Shown: piece by piece, positions 16,559-24,935 of the stretch
How the letters are laid out: the number at the start of each line of letters is the position of its first letter
Numbering within the stretch: the first letter of the stretch is position 1
From: Azospirillum brasilense
Lineage (GTDB): Bacteria > Pseudomonadota > Alphaproteobacteria > Azospirillales > Azospirillaceae
DNA length: 64,000 nt
Direction of reading: 5' to 3'
Assembly (NCBI RefSeq): GCF_008365405.1
Contig: NZ_QOKV01000012.1
Coordinates: 1 to 64,000, forward strand
The notes under the pieces: model-generated
What the model saw: only the letters and a program-made list of their open reading frames with translations
Told to the model about the DNA's origin: nothing
Databases searched by the model: none
Made by a program: the position numbers and the translations under genes

Positions 16559-18819
16559 AGCAGCCGCCGGATGCCGGCCAGAAGCTCGTTCTGGTCGAAG
16601 CGGGTCTTGACGATGTAGGCGTCGGCGCCGAGGTCCAGCCCGCGTTCACAGTCCTCGTCGCTGGCGCGCGAGGTGACCAGGATCACCGGCAGGTCGGAGG
16701 TCATGAGGTTGCCCTTGACGGCCTGGAGCAGGGCGAACCCGTCCATCCTCGGCATCTCCACGTCGCTGATGATCAGGTCCACATCCTCCAGTTCGCCGAG
16801 CGTTTCGACCGCCTCGCGCCCATCCACGCACAGCGTGACCCGGTAACCATGGGCTTCCAGGATGCTCTTTTCCAGGGTTCGCGTGGTGATGGAGTCGTCC
16901 ACAACCAAAATGTGCGGGCGCCGCCGCGCCGACTCGTCGACCGGGCGGACCAGCGGCGGCAGCGCCATGCCGGGGCGCGGCGACAGGGCGGCGGGATTCA
17001 GCACCAGGGCCGGCGATCCGTCATCCATCAGCACCGTGCCGAGGAAGCGGGCGGCGTCGATTCCCACCTCCTCCGCCGGGGTGACCACCGAGTCGCGGGT
17101 GGCCATCAGCGCGTCGACGACCAGCGCGACCCGCCGCCCGGCGGCGCGCAGGACGACCAGAGCCAGCGGCGTCCCGTTGCCGGGCGGCATGGCGCCGTCG
17201 TAGCCCAGCAATGCCGCCAGCGGCGTCACCGGAACGTCCTCCTCCTCCAGCCGGATGGTCGGGGCGGCGAGGTCGGTGAACAGCGTGTCCGCCGGGACGC
17301 GCAGCACGCGCGCCACATCGTTGCTGGGAATCGCCAGGATGTCGTCCTGAACCGCCACGAAGACCAGCCGCTGGCTGAGCAGGCTGAGCGGCACCTCCAC
17401 CGTGACGACGGTCCCGCCGCCCTCGCGCGCGGCCAGCGTCACCGAGCCCTGGAGCCGGGTCACCTCCCGTCGCACGATGGCGAGGCCCATGCCGCGCCCG
17501 GCGTATTCGTTCGCGGTGGGGGCGGTGGAAAAGCCCGGCTCGAAGATCAGGTCGAGCAGCCGTTCGTCCGGTGCCGAGTCCGCCTCCTCGGCGCCCAGCA
17601 GGCCGCGCTCGATGGCGTGGCGGGCGATGGCCTCGCGGTTCGGGCCGCGCCCGTCGTCCTCGACGCGCAGGACGAGGCGGCGCCCGACGACCGAGGCTTC
17701 GAAGCGGACGGTCGCCGCCGCGCGCTTGCCCGCCGCCACCCGCTCCTGCGGGGTTTCGACGCCGTGGCTGACGGCGTTGCGGGCGATGTGCAGCACCGGG
17801 TCCTTCAGCCGTTGCAGGACCACCCGGTCGGCCTGGGTCTCCAGCCCGCGGATGTCCGCCTCGACCTCCTTGCCCTGGGCGCGGCTGATGTCGCGGATCA
17901 TCCGCCCGAGGTTGCTGAACTGCGACTCCGCCGGCAGCATGCGCAGCTGCCGCACCTCGTCCTGGAAGCCGCTGCCCCAGCGGCGCAGCGACCAGAGATG
18001 GCGGTCATGGGCGCGGTGCGCCGCGTCCAGCGAGGCGCCGAGCGCACGGAAGCGCCGCTCGAAGGAGGACAGCCGCAAGGCCGTCTCGTCGCCCGCGAAG
18101 CTGATGGGGCCGGCCCCCGTGGCGTCGTGGGAGCCGCCGCGGAGCAGGCGGGGCCGCATGGCGTGCCAGCTCCGTTCCAGCGCCCGCCATTCGCCGCGCA
18201 GCTCCCGCAGCTCGGCGACCAGGGCGGACTGGTTCTCGATCTCCGGCAGGAGGCCGGCGGCGGCGGTGAACAGCCGTTCCAACCCGGCGCTGCGGATGCG
18301 GACCAGGGCCGCGCTCTCGGCGGGACCGGCGGAGCGGCCCGGGCGCGGCGCGGCGGTCGGAGGGGCGGCCGGAGAGGTGCTCCGGGCGCCATCCGCGGCG
18401 GGAGAGGGGCGGCGCTGGACCGGTTCCGGGCCGCCGCCTTCGCCGCCCATGCGGGTCAGTTCGGCCAGAACCTCGGCGATGTCGACCTCGCCGCCGCCGC
18501 GGGTCGCCCAGGCCACCACGTCCTCGATGGCGTCCAGCGCGCGGCGCACCACGTCGCGGGCCGCCGCGTCGAAGGGCACGGTGCCGCGCTGGATGGCGAT
18601 GAAGGCGGCCTCCAGCCAATGGGACAGCCGCTCGACCTCCGGCAGGTCCACGGCGCGGGCGGCGCCCTTCAGGCTGTGGGCGCGGCGGTGGATCTCCACC
18701 AGATCGGGGTGGTGCGCCGGGTCCTTTTCGACCGCGCGCAGGGCCTCGCGGATGGCCGCGAGATGCTCCTTGTGCTCCAGATCAAAGGCGGCGAGCAGGC
18801 GCGTGCGGATGTCGTTCAT
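16555..18819 (-). CDS. cheA: CheA-type hybrid kinase with C-terminal receiver
   Basis: 754 aa. Hpt domain with phospho-accepting His48 (HRRAHSLKGAARAV); a variable Pro/Ala-rich linker; HATPase with N box HIARNAVSHGVETPQERVAAG, VEDDGRGPN and YAGRGMGLAIVRREV; CheW-like regulatory domain (SQRLVFVAVQDDILAIPSND); receiver with VVDDSITTRTLE, Asp in LIISDVEMPRMDGF and Lys in IVKTRF. The CheA-REC architecture is typical of Wsp, Frz and other alternative-function chemosensory systems rather than classical flagellar ones. Overlaps cheB by 4 bp; 61 bases separate it from the mcp stop. Confidence 0.94.
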   Translation of the reverse strand: MNDIRTRLLAAFDLEHKEHLAAIREALRAVEKDPAHHPDLVEIHRRAHSLKGAARAVDLPEVERLSHWLEAAFIAIQRGTVPFDAAARDVVRRALDAIEDVVAWATRGGGEVDIAEVLAELTRMGGEGGGPEPVQRRPSPAADGARSTSPAAPPTAAPRPGRSAGPAESAALVRIRSAGLERLFTAAAGLLPEIENQSALVAELRELRGEWRALERSWHAMRPRLLRGGSHDATGAGPISFAGDETALRLSSFERRFRALGASLDAAHRAHDRHLWSLRRWGSGFQDEVRQLRMLPAESQFSNLGRMIRDISRAQGKEVEADIRGLETQADRVVLQRLKDPVLHIARNAVSHGVETPQERVAAGKRAAATVRFEASVVGRRLVLRVEDDGRGPNREAIARHAIERGLLGAEEADSAPDERLLDLIFEPGFSTAPTANEYAGRGMGLAIVRREVTRLQGSVTLAAREGGGTVVTVEVPLSLLSQRLVFVAVQDDILAIPSNDVARVLRVPADTLFTDLAAPTIRLEEEDVPVTPLAALLGYDGAMPPGNGTPLALVVLRAAGRRVALVVDALMATRDSVVTPAEEVGIDAARFLGTVLMDDGSPALVLNPAALSPRPGMALPPLVRPVDESARRRPHILVVDDSITTRTLEKSILEAHGYRVTLCVDGREAVETLGELEDVDLIISDVEMPRMDGFALLQAVKGNLMTSDLPVILVTSRASDEDCERGLDLGADAYIVKTRFDQNELLAGIRRLL

Positions 18820-18880
18820 GCCGCCCGCACCTTTCGTCCGTCCTTGTCCGTACCCTCGCCGCCGCGTGCCGTCGCCATGG

Positions 18881-20557
18881 TCACACGCGGTAGTTCCGCA
18901 CGGCCTCGACCAGACCCTGGCCGAGATCGTTGAGGTTGGTGGCGGCCCCTTCGAGCTGGCGGGTGCCGGCGGCGGTCTGGCTGCTCGCCTCGCGGATGTT
19001 CTGGAGCGCCTGGATCACCTGTTCCAGGCCGATCTGCTGCTGGTTGGTGCCGGCGACGATCTGCTGGAAGGCGAGCACGCTCTCCTGCACGCTCTCGGCG
19101 AGGTCGCGGATGGTCGACTGGGTGGCGTCGGTCTGGCGTTTGCCGGCGCCGACGCGCTTCACCGCCTCCTCCGTCAGCATGACCGAGGCGTTGATGCCGT
19201 GCTGGATCTCGCTGAGGTTGGAACGGACCTGGGCGGTGGCCTCCTTCGACTGGTCGGCGAGGCTCTTGATCTCGCTCGCCACCACGGCGAAGGTCCGGCC
19301 GTGCTCACCGGCGGCGGCGGCCTCGATGGCGGCGTTGAGGGCCAGCAGGTGGCAGCGCTCGGCGATGTCGTTGACGGTCAGGATGATCTCGCCGATCGCC
19401 TGGGTGCGCTCCGACAGGATGACGATGTTCTCGGCGACGGCCTCCGCCTGCTCGCGGATGGCGTCCATCGCCTGGTTGGTGTCTTCCACCGCCTTCAGGC
19501 CGGTCTCGGAGTTGGAGGCGGCGACTTGGGCGTTCTGCGCCACGTCCTGGGCGCGGCGGTTGATCTGCGCGCCGGATTCGGTGATCTCGCTGAGCGTCGC
19601 CGTCGTCTCCTCGACCGCGGCGAGCTGCTGGGCGACGCTGGCCGCCTGCTGCTGGGTGGAGGCGCGGATCTGCGCGGTGGCGGCGTGCATGCTCTCCGCC
19701 GTGGCGCGGGTGGTCTTGGCCATGCTGCGCAGGTTGCCGGTCATCTCGTTCAGATGCGTGCCGAGTTCGGCCAGCTCGTCGTCGCCGGGCACGACCACCG
19801 TCTTGGTCAGGTCGCCCCTGCCCACCTGGGTGACGTAGCCGATGGCGGTGCCGAGCCGCTTGGTGACCGAGCTGCCGATCAGGATGGCGATGGCAACGGC
19901 CAGGGCCACCACGATGATCAGCGCCAGGATCGAGGAGCGCACGGCATCGTCGTAGAGGGCGCGGATGTTCTGGCGCCCGGCCTCCGACAGGCGGCTGATG
20001 TCGCTGTGCAGGCTGGCGAGCTGGCCCGCCATGGCCACCCGCATCTCCTCCACACGGGTCAGACGCGCCAGTGCCTCCGGCTCGGTCCCGGCGGCCACCC
20101 GGTCCATCAGCGTGTTGGCTTCCTCCAGCATGCGACGCGAATGCTGGTCGAAGCTGTTGATCTGAGCGACCAGCTCGCCCCAGATGCGGCGCCGGTCCTC
20201 CGTGGTGCCGTCCTCGGCCCGCGCGCCGGCGATCCTCTTGAGGTTGTCGATCTGCTCGAACATCACCGCCGAACCGTCACGATAGCGCTGGCGCAGCTGC
20301 GTGATGTCCGGCACGCCACCCTGGATCTGGGCCAGCGCCGCGGCGTGGGTTGCCGCCTCGCGGTAGCTGCGCAGGTTGCTTTCGGTCACCTCGATCTCGC
20401 GCACCGCCTCCGACACCTGGATGTCGTAGGTGGCGATGCCCATCATGACCTTCATGCCGTCCGCGAAGCGCATCATCTGGAACGCCGCCAGCAGCCCGGT
20501 CAGCAGGCAGACGACCCCGAAGCTGAGCATCAGCTTGTGCTTGACCTTCAGTTTCAT
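18881..20557 (-). CDS. methyl-accepting chemotaxis protein
   Basis: 558 aa. TM1 at residues ~9-27, a four-helix-bundle-like periplasmic region to ~190, TM2 (SSILALIIVVALAVAIAILIG), HAMP, then the coiled-coil signalling domain with hairpin tip ERCHLLALNAAIEAAAAGEH...FAVVASEIKSLADQS. The more common tip residues I.NLLALNAAIEAARAGE are altered here (ERCHLLALNAAIEAAAAGE), as in WspA-type and other alternative receptors. No C-terminal NWETF-like CheR/CheB tether; it ends NYRV. ATG 20557 overlaps the cheW stop (ATGA). Confidence 0.93.
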   Translation of the reverse strand: MKLKVKHKLMLSFGVVCLLTGLLAAFQMMRFADGMKVMMGIATYDIQVSEAVREIEVTESNLRSYREAATHAAALAQIQGGVPDITQLRQRYRDGSAVMFEQIDNLKRIAGARAEDGTTEDRRRIWGELVAQINSFDQHSRRMLEEANTLMDRVAAGTEPEALARLTRVEEMRVAMAGQLASLHSDISRLSEAGRQNIRALYDDAVRSSILALIIVVALAVAIAILIGSSVTKRLGTAIGYVTQVGRGDLTKTVVVPGDDELAELGTHLNEMTGNLRSMAKTTRATAESMHAATAQIRASTQQQAASVAQQLAAVEETTATLSEITESGAQINRRAQDVAQNAQVAASNSETGLKAVEDTNQAMDAIREQAEAVAENIVILSERTQAIGEIILTVNDIAERCHLLALNAAIEAAAAGEHGRTFAVVASEIKSLADQSKEATAQVRSNLSEIQHGINASVMLTEEAVKRVGAGKRQTDATQSTIRDLAESVQESVLAFQQIVAGTNQQQIGLEQVIQALQNIREASSQTAAGTRQLEGAATNLNDLGQGLVEAVRNYRV

Positions 20558-21189
20558 TCTTCTTTCATGCTCCTCAGCGTCTCCAGGATCGCCGGCACGT
20601 CCAGCACGGCGACGCGGCCCCGGGTGATGGCGGTGACGAAGGGGCCGGCTTCCGGCGGCGCCTTCAGGCTGCTTTCCAGCTCCGTCACCGTGTCCACGGT
20701 GCGCAGGCGCAGCGCCACCGGCCGTTCCCCGCCGCGCAGCACGACGGCGAAGCCGCCGCCCGCGGGGACCGCGTTGCGCCCGCACAGCCGGTCCACGTCG
20801 AGCAAGCGCATCACCCGCCCGTCGATGGCGATCAGCCCCAGCAGCTCCGGCGTCGCGTGGGGGACGCGGGCCACCCGCGGCAGCGGCACGATGCGGGACA
20901 GATGGCGCAGGTCCAACCCGTACAGCCCGTCCGCCCCGCGCCCGACCAGCAGGGCGACCGGCGCCTCGGCCTCCGCCGCGGCGTCGGCCTCGTCGGCGGA
21001 GGGGACGCGCGCCAGATCCTCGGCGCGGCGGCGCAGGAGCGCGTCGGCCCAGGCGCCGCCCGGCGCCGCGACCTCCTCCGCCTCCCGGCCCTGGCGGGCC
21101 AGACGCGCGCGGACGGCGGCCCAGTCGATGCCGCCCGTCTCCTTGGCGGCCTCCTTGGCCGATCCTCCGGCTTCGGTCCGGTCGTCCAT
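20554..21189 (-). CDS. cheW: CheW-like coupling protein with long N-terminal extension
   Basis: 211 aa; the CheW domain occupies roughly residues 80-205 (GLYGLDLRHLSRIVPLPRV, ELLGLIAIDGRVMRLLDVDRL). The first ~75 residues are Ala/Glu/Arg-rich and probably disordered. ATG 21189 forms a TGATG junction with the cheR stop. It would couple the receptor to CheA. In position it corresponds to the second CheW of Wsp-like operons. Confidence 0.9.
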   Translation of the reverse strand: MDDRTEAGGSAKEAAKETGGIDWAAVRARLARQGREAEEVAAPGGAWADALLRRRAEDLARVPSADEADAAAEAEAPVALLVGRGADGLYGLDLRHLSRIVPLPRVARVPHATPELLGLIAIDGRVMRLLDVDRLCGRNAVPAGGGFAVVLRGGERPVALRLRTVDTVTELESSLKAPPEAGPFVTAITRGRVAVLDVPAILETLRSMKEE

Positions 21190-22601
21190 CACGGCTCCTC
21201 ACCCGAGAACCAGAGGTCGATCATGCTGCGCAGCTCGGCCACGGTCAGGCCGCCGCCCTCGGCCACCAGCTCCGTCGCGTCGTGGGCGGCGACGGTGGCG
21301 CGGGCGTTGCGGAAATGGCGCTGCGCCGGGGCCAGCTTGCCGCGCCGCCAATAGGCCAGCGCCAGATGATAATCGGCGAGAGCGAAGTCGGAATCCAGAT
21401 ACAGCGCCCGCTTGAAGGCGGCGATCGGGTCGCCGACGCCCAGCTCCTCCTCCAGCAGGCCCAGCCGGAAATGGACCACCGGGTCGAGGCGGTTGCGCTC
21501 CGCCAGGGCGATGCAGGCGTCCAGCGCCGCCGCCCGGTCGCCTTCGGAGGCGGCCACGGCGAGGGAAGGCGCCGGCTTCGCCGTGGTGGCGCGCAGCCGC
21601 GCCACGGGGGCCGTCGCCGCGCTCCGCTTCTTCACGGGCTTCGGCCCGGCGGGTTTCGACTCGGTGAACTTCGGTTCGGCCGCGGGGGGCGGTTCGACGG
21701 CGAGGGTCGGCGTGAAAACGGGCAGGGCCGCCGTGGGGGCGCCGCCGGGGCGCGGCTTGCGGTAGATGGTGGCGCCCGGCACCGGCACGGGGGTGAACAG
21801 GCTGTTGACCTGCTGCCCCGTTTCCGCGTGGCCGACCACCAGCCAGCCGTTGGGCACCAGCACCTCGTGAAGGTTGTCCAGCAGGCGGGTGCGCGTCGGC
21901 TCGTCGAAATAGATCATGACGTTGCGGCACAGCACGACGTCCAGCGCGCCCAGGCCCCGCGGGTAATTGGGCAGCGGCCCGTCCACGAGGTTGAAGACCG
22001 AGAAGCTCGTCCATTCGCGGAAGCGCGGCTTCACCGCCCACAGGTCGCCCTTCCGGTCGAAGCATTCCGCCAGGACCGCCGGATCGAGGCCGCGCACCGC
22101 CCAGTTCCCGTAGACGCCGCGCCGCGCCGTCTCGATGAAGCTGGCGTTCAGGTCGGTGCCGACGATGCTGACCTGCCAGTCGCGGAGCTGGTCGGCGAAA
22201 TGCCGCTTCAGCAGGATTTCCAGCGTGTAGGCCTCCGGCCCGATCGAGCAGCCGGCGCTCCAGATGCGCAGCAGGCGGCTCTCCCGGTTGCGGCGCAGAC
22301 ATTCCGGAATGGCGACGGCGCACAACGCCTCGAACTGCTCGGCGTAGCGGAAGAAGAAGGTCTCGCCGACCGTCAGCTCGTTGATGAGCGCCTGATACTC
22401 CGGCCCGGTCGGCCCTTCCGCAGCGAGCTGCGCCAGATAGGCGGCCAGGCTGAGAGTCGGCTTGTCCGACAGGCGGCGGTTGATGCGCTCCGCCAGGGCG
22501 GCGTCCTTGTCGGCGTAATAGGCGAGGCCGGTCGCCCCGATGACGGCGGCCTTGATACGGAGAAAGACGGGGTCGTGCAGGATGGCGTCGATGCGGTTCA
22601 T
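21189..22601 (-). CDS. cheR: CheR methyltransferase with C-terminal TPR-like region
   Basis: 470 aa. N-terminal CheR fold (GETFFFRYAEQFEAL; SAM-binding IWSAGCSIGPEAYTLEILL, then VGTDLN and DVVLCRNVMIYF) methylates receptor glutamates. A Pro/Ala-rich linker (~residues 275-340) leads to tetratricopeptide-like helices (DPVVHFRLGLLEEELG, ALYLDSDFALADYHLALAYWRRG). TPR-bearing CheR proteins occur in WspC/FrzF-type systems. Overlaps the upstream cheW by 4 bp. Confidence 0.94.
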   Translation of the reverse strand: MNRIDAILHDPVFLRIKAAVIGATGLAYYADKDAALAERINRRLSDKPTLSLAAYLAQLAAEGPTGPEYQALINELTVGETFFFRYAEQFEALCAVAIPECLRRNRESRLLRIWSAGCSIGPEAYTLEILLKRHFADQLRDWQVSIVGTDLNASFIETARRGVYGNWAVRGLDPAVLAECFDRKGDLWAVKPRFREWTSFSVFNLVDGPLPNYPRGLGALDVVLCRNVMIYFDEPTRTRLLDNLHEVLVPNGWLVVGHAETGQQVNSLFTPVPVPGATIYRKPRPGGAPTAALPVFTPTLAVEPPPAAEPKFTESKPAGPKPVKKRSAATAPVARLRATTAKPAPSLAVAASEGDRAAALDACIALAERNRLDPVVHFRLGLLEEELGVGDPIAAFKRALYLDSDFALADYHLALAYWRRGKLAPAQRHFRNARATVAAHDATELVAEGGGLTVAELRSMIDLWFSGEEP

Positions 22602-23140
22602 CGGACGGCCTCTCCGGCTTCATCCGCCGGATCGCCCGCCGATTCGGTGGCGCCGAGACGGGCCAGCCGCTCGCCGGCCATGGCTTGGAAGGCGGTCAGC
22701 AGCCGGCCCTCCGCCTCGGTCAGCAGGCGCGACGGGTCGATCACCGTGGCCGTTCCGGCGCCGTGGGGGATGGTCGCCACGGCGCAGCCGTTGAAGGTCA
22801 GGCCGGCGTCGGCCGGCGTCCTCTCCGCGTCGGGGATGGACAGGATGTCGAGCACCCGGTCGGCCAGCAGAGCCAGCGGACAGCCATCCCAGTCGGTCAG
22901 GAACAGCGGGGCGTACAACTCCGGCGGCGCGGCTTCGAAGCCGAACAGCAGGTCGAGCCGCAGGACCGGGACGGCGCGGCCCTGGTAGCGGAAGAGGCCC
23001 GCAACCACGGCGGGTGCCGCGGGCGGGCGGTCGAGCCGGGGCAGCGGCAGAAACCGGCGCACGGCGTTCGCCGGCAGGGCCAAGGTCCTGCCGGAGACGG
23101 AAAAGATCACGTACCGTGTCGCGGATGCCGTCGCAGCCAT
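22598..23140 (-). CDS. cheW: CheW-like coupling protein (first gene of the chemosensory operon)
   Basis: 180 aa. CheW domain visible across residues ~8-145: RYVIFSVSGRTLALPANAVRRFLPL, GLFRYQGRAVPVLRLDLLFG, LALLADRVLDIL. The C-terminal ~30 residues are acidic and outside the fold. It starts the minus-strand operon cheW-cheR-cheW-mcp-cheA-cheB-receiver. The promoter should lie in the 287-base region shared with divergent panD. Confidence 0.9.
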   Translation of the reverse strand: MAATASATRYVIFSVSGRTLALPANAVRRFLPLPRLDRPPAAPAVVAGLFRYQGRAVPVLRLDLLFGFEAAPPELYAPLFLTDWDGCPLALLADRVLDILSIPDAERTPADAGLTFNGCAVATIPHGAGTATVIDPSRLLTEAEGRLLTAFQAMAGERLARLGATESAGDPADEAGEAVR

Positions 23141-23316
23141 CGCGGGCGCACACCTTCCTATGTCGTCAGTCCGTTGCCGGGTCCGGGAAGCGCAGCCGGG
23201 CCCTGGACCCTACATCATCGGGTGGCGCCGGGGGGCTTGAAACCGGCGCAGAACATGCCGCATCGCATCCGGGATGGAAATACCACCAAAGGCAAAAGCC
23301 TCAGCCCAAGGTGGCG

Positions 23317-23334
23317 GTATGACGCCGGTCATAC
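23317..23334. promoter_or_regulatory. palindrome GTATGAC-GCCG-GTCATAC
   Basis: Perfect 7-bp arms around GCCG in the divergent cheW/panD region, 94 bases before the panD start codon. Size and symmetry suit an operator for a dimeric repressor. No regulator gene is adjacent. Confidence 0.4.
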
Positions 23335-23427
23335 TGCGGGCGCCGGAACGCTTGCTGTTTTCGCAGTTGCGGTTACAAACATCCCCGGCCGCCGTCCGGC
23401 CCGCGGCCACCGACCGGGAGGGGCTTC

Positions 23428-23862
23428 ATGATCAAGGTTGTTCGAGCGAAACTGCACTGCCTGCGCGTCACCGACGCCAACCTGAACTACCAGGGGTCGA
23501 TCACGCTCGATCCGGAGCATTGCGAGGCGGTCGGGATCTACCCGCTGGAGTTCGTGGAGATCTGGAACAAGAATTCCGGCGCGCGGATCAGCACCTACGT
23601 CATCTATGGCGAGCGCGGGTCGCGCTGCTGCGTGCTGAACGGTTCGGCGGCGCGGAGCTGCCAGCCGGGGGACGAGGTCATCATCGCCGCCTCCTGGTAC
23701 TGCCAGCCGACCGAACTGGCGACGCTGCGGCCGCGGGTGCTGACCTTCAACGCCGACAACGGCATCGACCGCTCGCTGACCTACGACGTGACGGCGCTGG
23801 ACGGTGGACGGTTCGATTTCGCGATTCGCGAGGGCGCCTTTCTGGAGCCGGAACCGGCCTGA
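23428..23862 (+). CDS. panD: aspartate 1-decarboxylase (pyruvoyl-dependent)
   Basis: 144 aa, slightly longer than the usual ~126. Makes beta-alanine for pantothenate and CoA. The self-cleavage site Gly-Ser is residues 23-24 (NYQGSITLD), and the mature alpha chain would start with a pyruvoyl from Ser24. Further family signatures are [15 protein letters not shown] (catalytic Tyr) and [15 protein letters not shown], then [18 protein letters not shown] lies before the ATG. An intrinsic terminator follows 50 bases after the stop. Confidence 0.93.
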   Translation: MIKVVRAKLHCLRVTDANLNYQGSITLDPEHCEAVGIYPLEFVEIWNKNSGARISTYVIYGERGSRCCVLNGSAARSCQPGDEVIIAASWYCQPTELATLRPRVLTFNADNGIDRSLTYDVTALDGGRFDFAIREGAFLEPEPA

Positions 23863-23912
23863 CCCACGGGCGGCGAGTCCTCGCAAACAAAAGAAGCGGA
23901 CCTGAGCGAGTC

Positions 23913-23952
23913 CACGCGCAAAGCGAGTGCTTCGGCGACTTGCGCGTGTTTT
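23913..23952 (+). terminator. intrinsic terminator after panD
   Basis: Stem CACGCGCAA (23913-23921) / TTGCGCGTG (23940-23948) capped by a TTCG loop closed by GC/GC pairs and followed by TTTT (within 23948-23952). Oriented for the panD transcript. Confidence 0.8.
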
Positions 23953-24043
23953 GCGAGGGATAGGCCGTGAGTCCCACTTGAACGCGCGGCAATTTTTGCC
24001 TACTCTACCCGGGTGGGAGTGCGGACAGCGAGGAGTGCGTGTC

Positions 24044-24286
24044 ATGGGCGTCAGCGGCATAGGGGGCTATCAGCAGCAGCCTTTCACGACACCGTTAAGC
24101 AGCGGGCCGGCGGCCCTGCAGCAGACACGGGGAACCGACGCGAACCAGCAGGCCCAGAAGGCCGAAGAGGATCGCCGTCAGCAGGTCCAGGCCCAGGACC
24201 AGCAGGCGCAGCAGAGCCAGCAGGCCCTGTCGTCGGGCGGCAACACCACCCCGACCCGCGGACAGAACCTCAACATCTCGGTCTGA
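24044..24286 (+). CDS. small Gln-rich hypothetical protein, 80 aa
   Basis: Not recognised. ATG 24044 follows GCGAGGAG at reasonable distance. About a quarter of the residues are Gln (QQVQAQDQQAQQSQQ in the middle), flanked by Ser/Gly/Thr-rich ends; probably intrinsically disordered and soluble. No signal peptide. It precedes a FlaG-like gene by 70 bases and may be co-expressed with it. Could be a small regulator or an envelope-associated peptide; nothing specific can be said. Confidence 0.55.
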   Translation: MGVSGIGGYQQQPFTTPLSSGPAALQQTRGTDANQQAQKAEEDRRQQVQAQDQQAQQSQQALSSGGNTTPTRGQNLNISV

Positions 24287-24356
24287 TCGCGCGTCGTCCA
24301 ATCGGGGCCCGCCCGGCTGGTCCGGGGCCGGGCCCGCAGGGGAAAGGCGGCCAGCC

Positions 24357-24935
24357 ATGGACATCCGAAGCGTCTCCGGCATCCAGGCGAACCGGCCGAC
24401 TCCGGCATCGACGGTCCCGACGCCGCCGTCCGTGGCCGATGCCGCGGCACAGACCTCACAAACCGCGTCCAGCGCTGCGGACCAATCCGGCCCGGCGGCG
24501 TCCCCCTCCGATCCCGTGGTGGTGGCCGGCGGCTACATCAGCCCGGTCCTGCGCTATGACCAGGGCGCCCGGCTGGCCGTCATCTATTTTCGCGACCGCT
24601 CGTCGGGCGAAACCCAGAACCAGATCCCGGCACAACAGGTGGTGGAGGAGTACCGCCGCACCGCCAGCCGCCTGGGCGTTGCGACCGGTGCGGCGACGGA
24701 AGGCCACGACACGGGCAAAGGGACCGCGGCATCCGGCGGTACCGCCACGCCGGGTGGAGCCGGACGGAGCGATGGACCCGGATTCGGCGTCACCGCCTCG
24801 AGCGGCGCCCCGTTCACCGGAACGACGCCCGCGACGGGCGCCAGCCCGGCGGGAACCGCTCCGGCCGCCGTTCCCCGTGCCGCGGGGGCCTACGGCGCCG
24901 GTTCGCCGGGCGCCATCGTCTCCGTGACCGTCTGA
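24357..24935 (+). CDS. low-complexity protein with FlaG-like core, 192 aa
   Basis: A central ~45-residue segment (SPVLRYDQGARLAVIYFRDR, SSGETQNQIPAQQVVEEYRR) resembles the FlaG/YvyC fold, where an RYD..T.RLVV.V.D..TGEV..QIP pattern is typical. The flanks (residues 1-55 and 105-192) are Pro/Ala/Thr/Gly-rich and probably disordered. FlaG-family proteins affect flagellar filament length, but no flagellar gene is adjacent here, so the role is uncertain. Its 3' end overlaps the convergent nuclease-fold gene by 46 bases. Confidence 0.65.
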   Translation: MDIRSVSGIQANRPTPASTVPTPPSVADAAAQTSQTASSAADQSGPAASPSDPVVVAGGYISPVLRYDQGARLAVIYFRDRSSGETQNQIPAQQVVEEYRRTASRLGVATGAATEGHDTGKGTAASGGTATPGGAGRSDGPGFGVTASSGAPFTGTTPATGASPAGTAPAAVPRAAGAYGAGSPGAIVSVTV

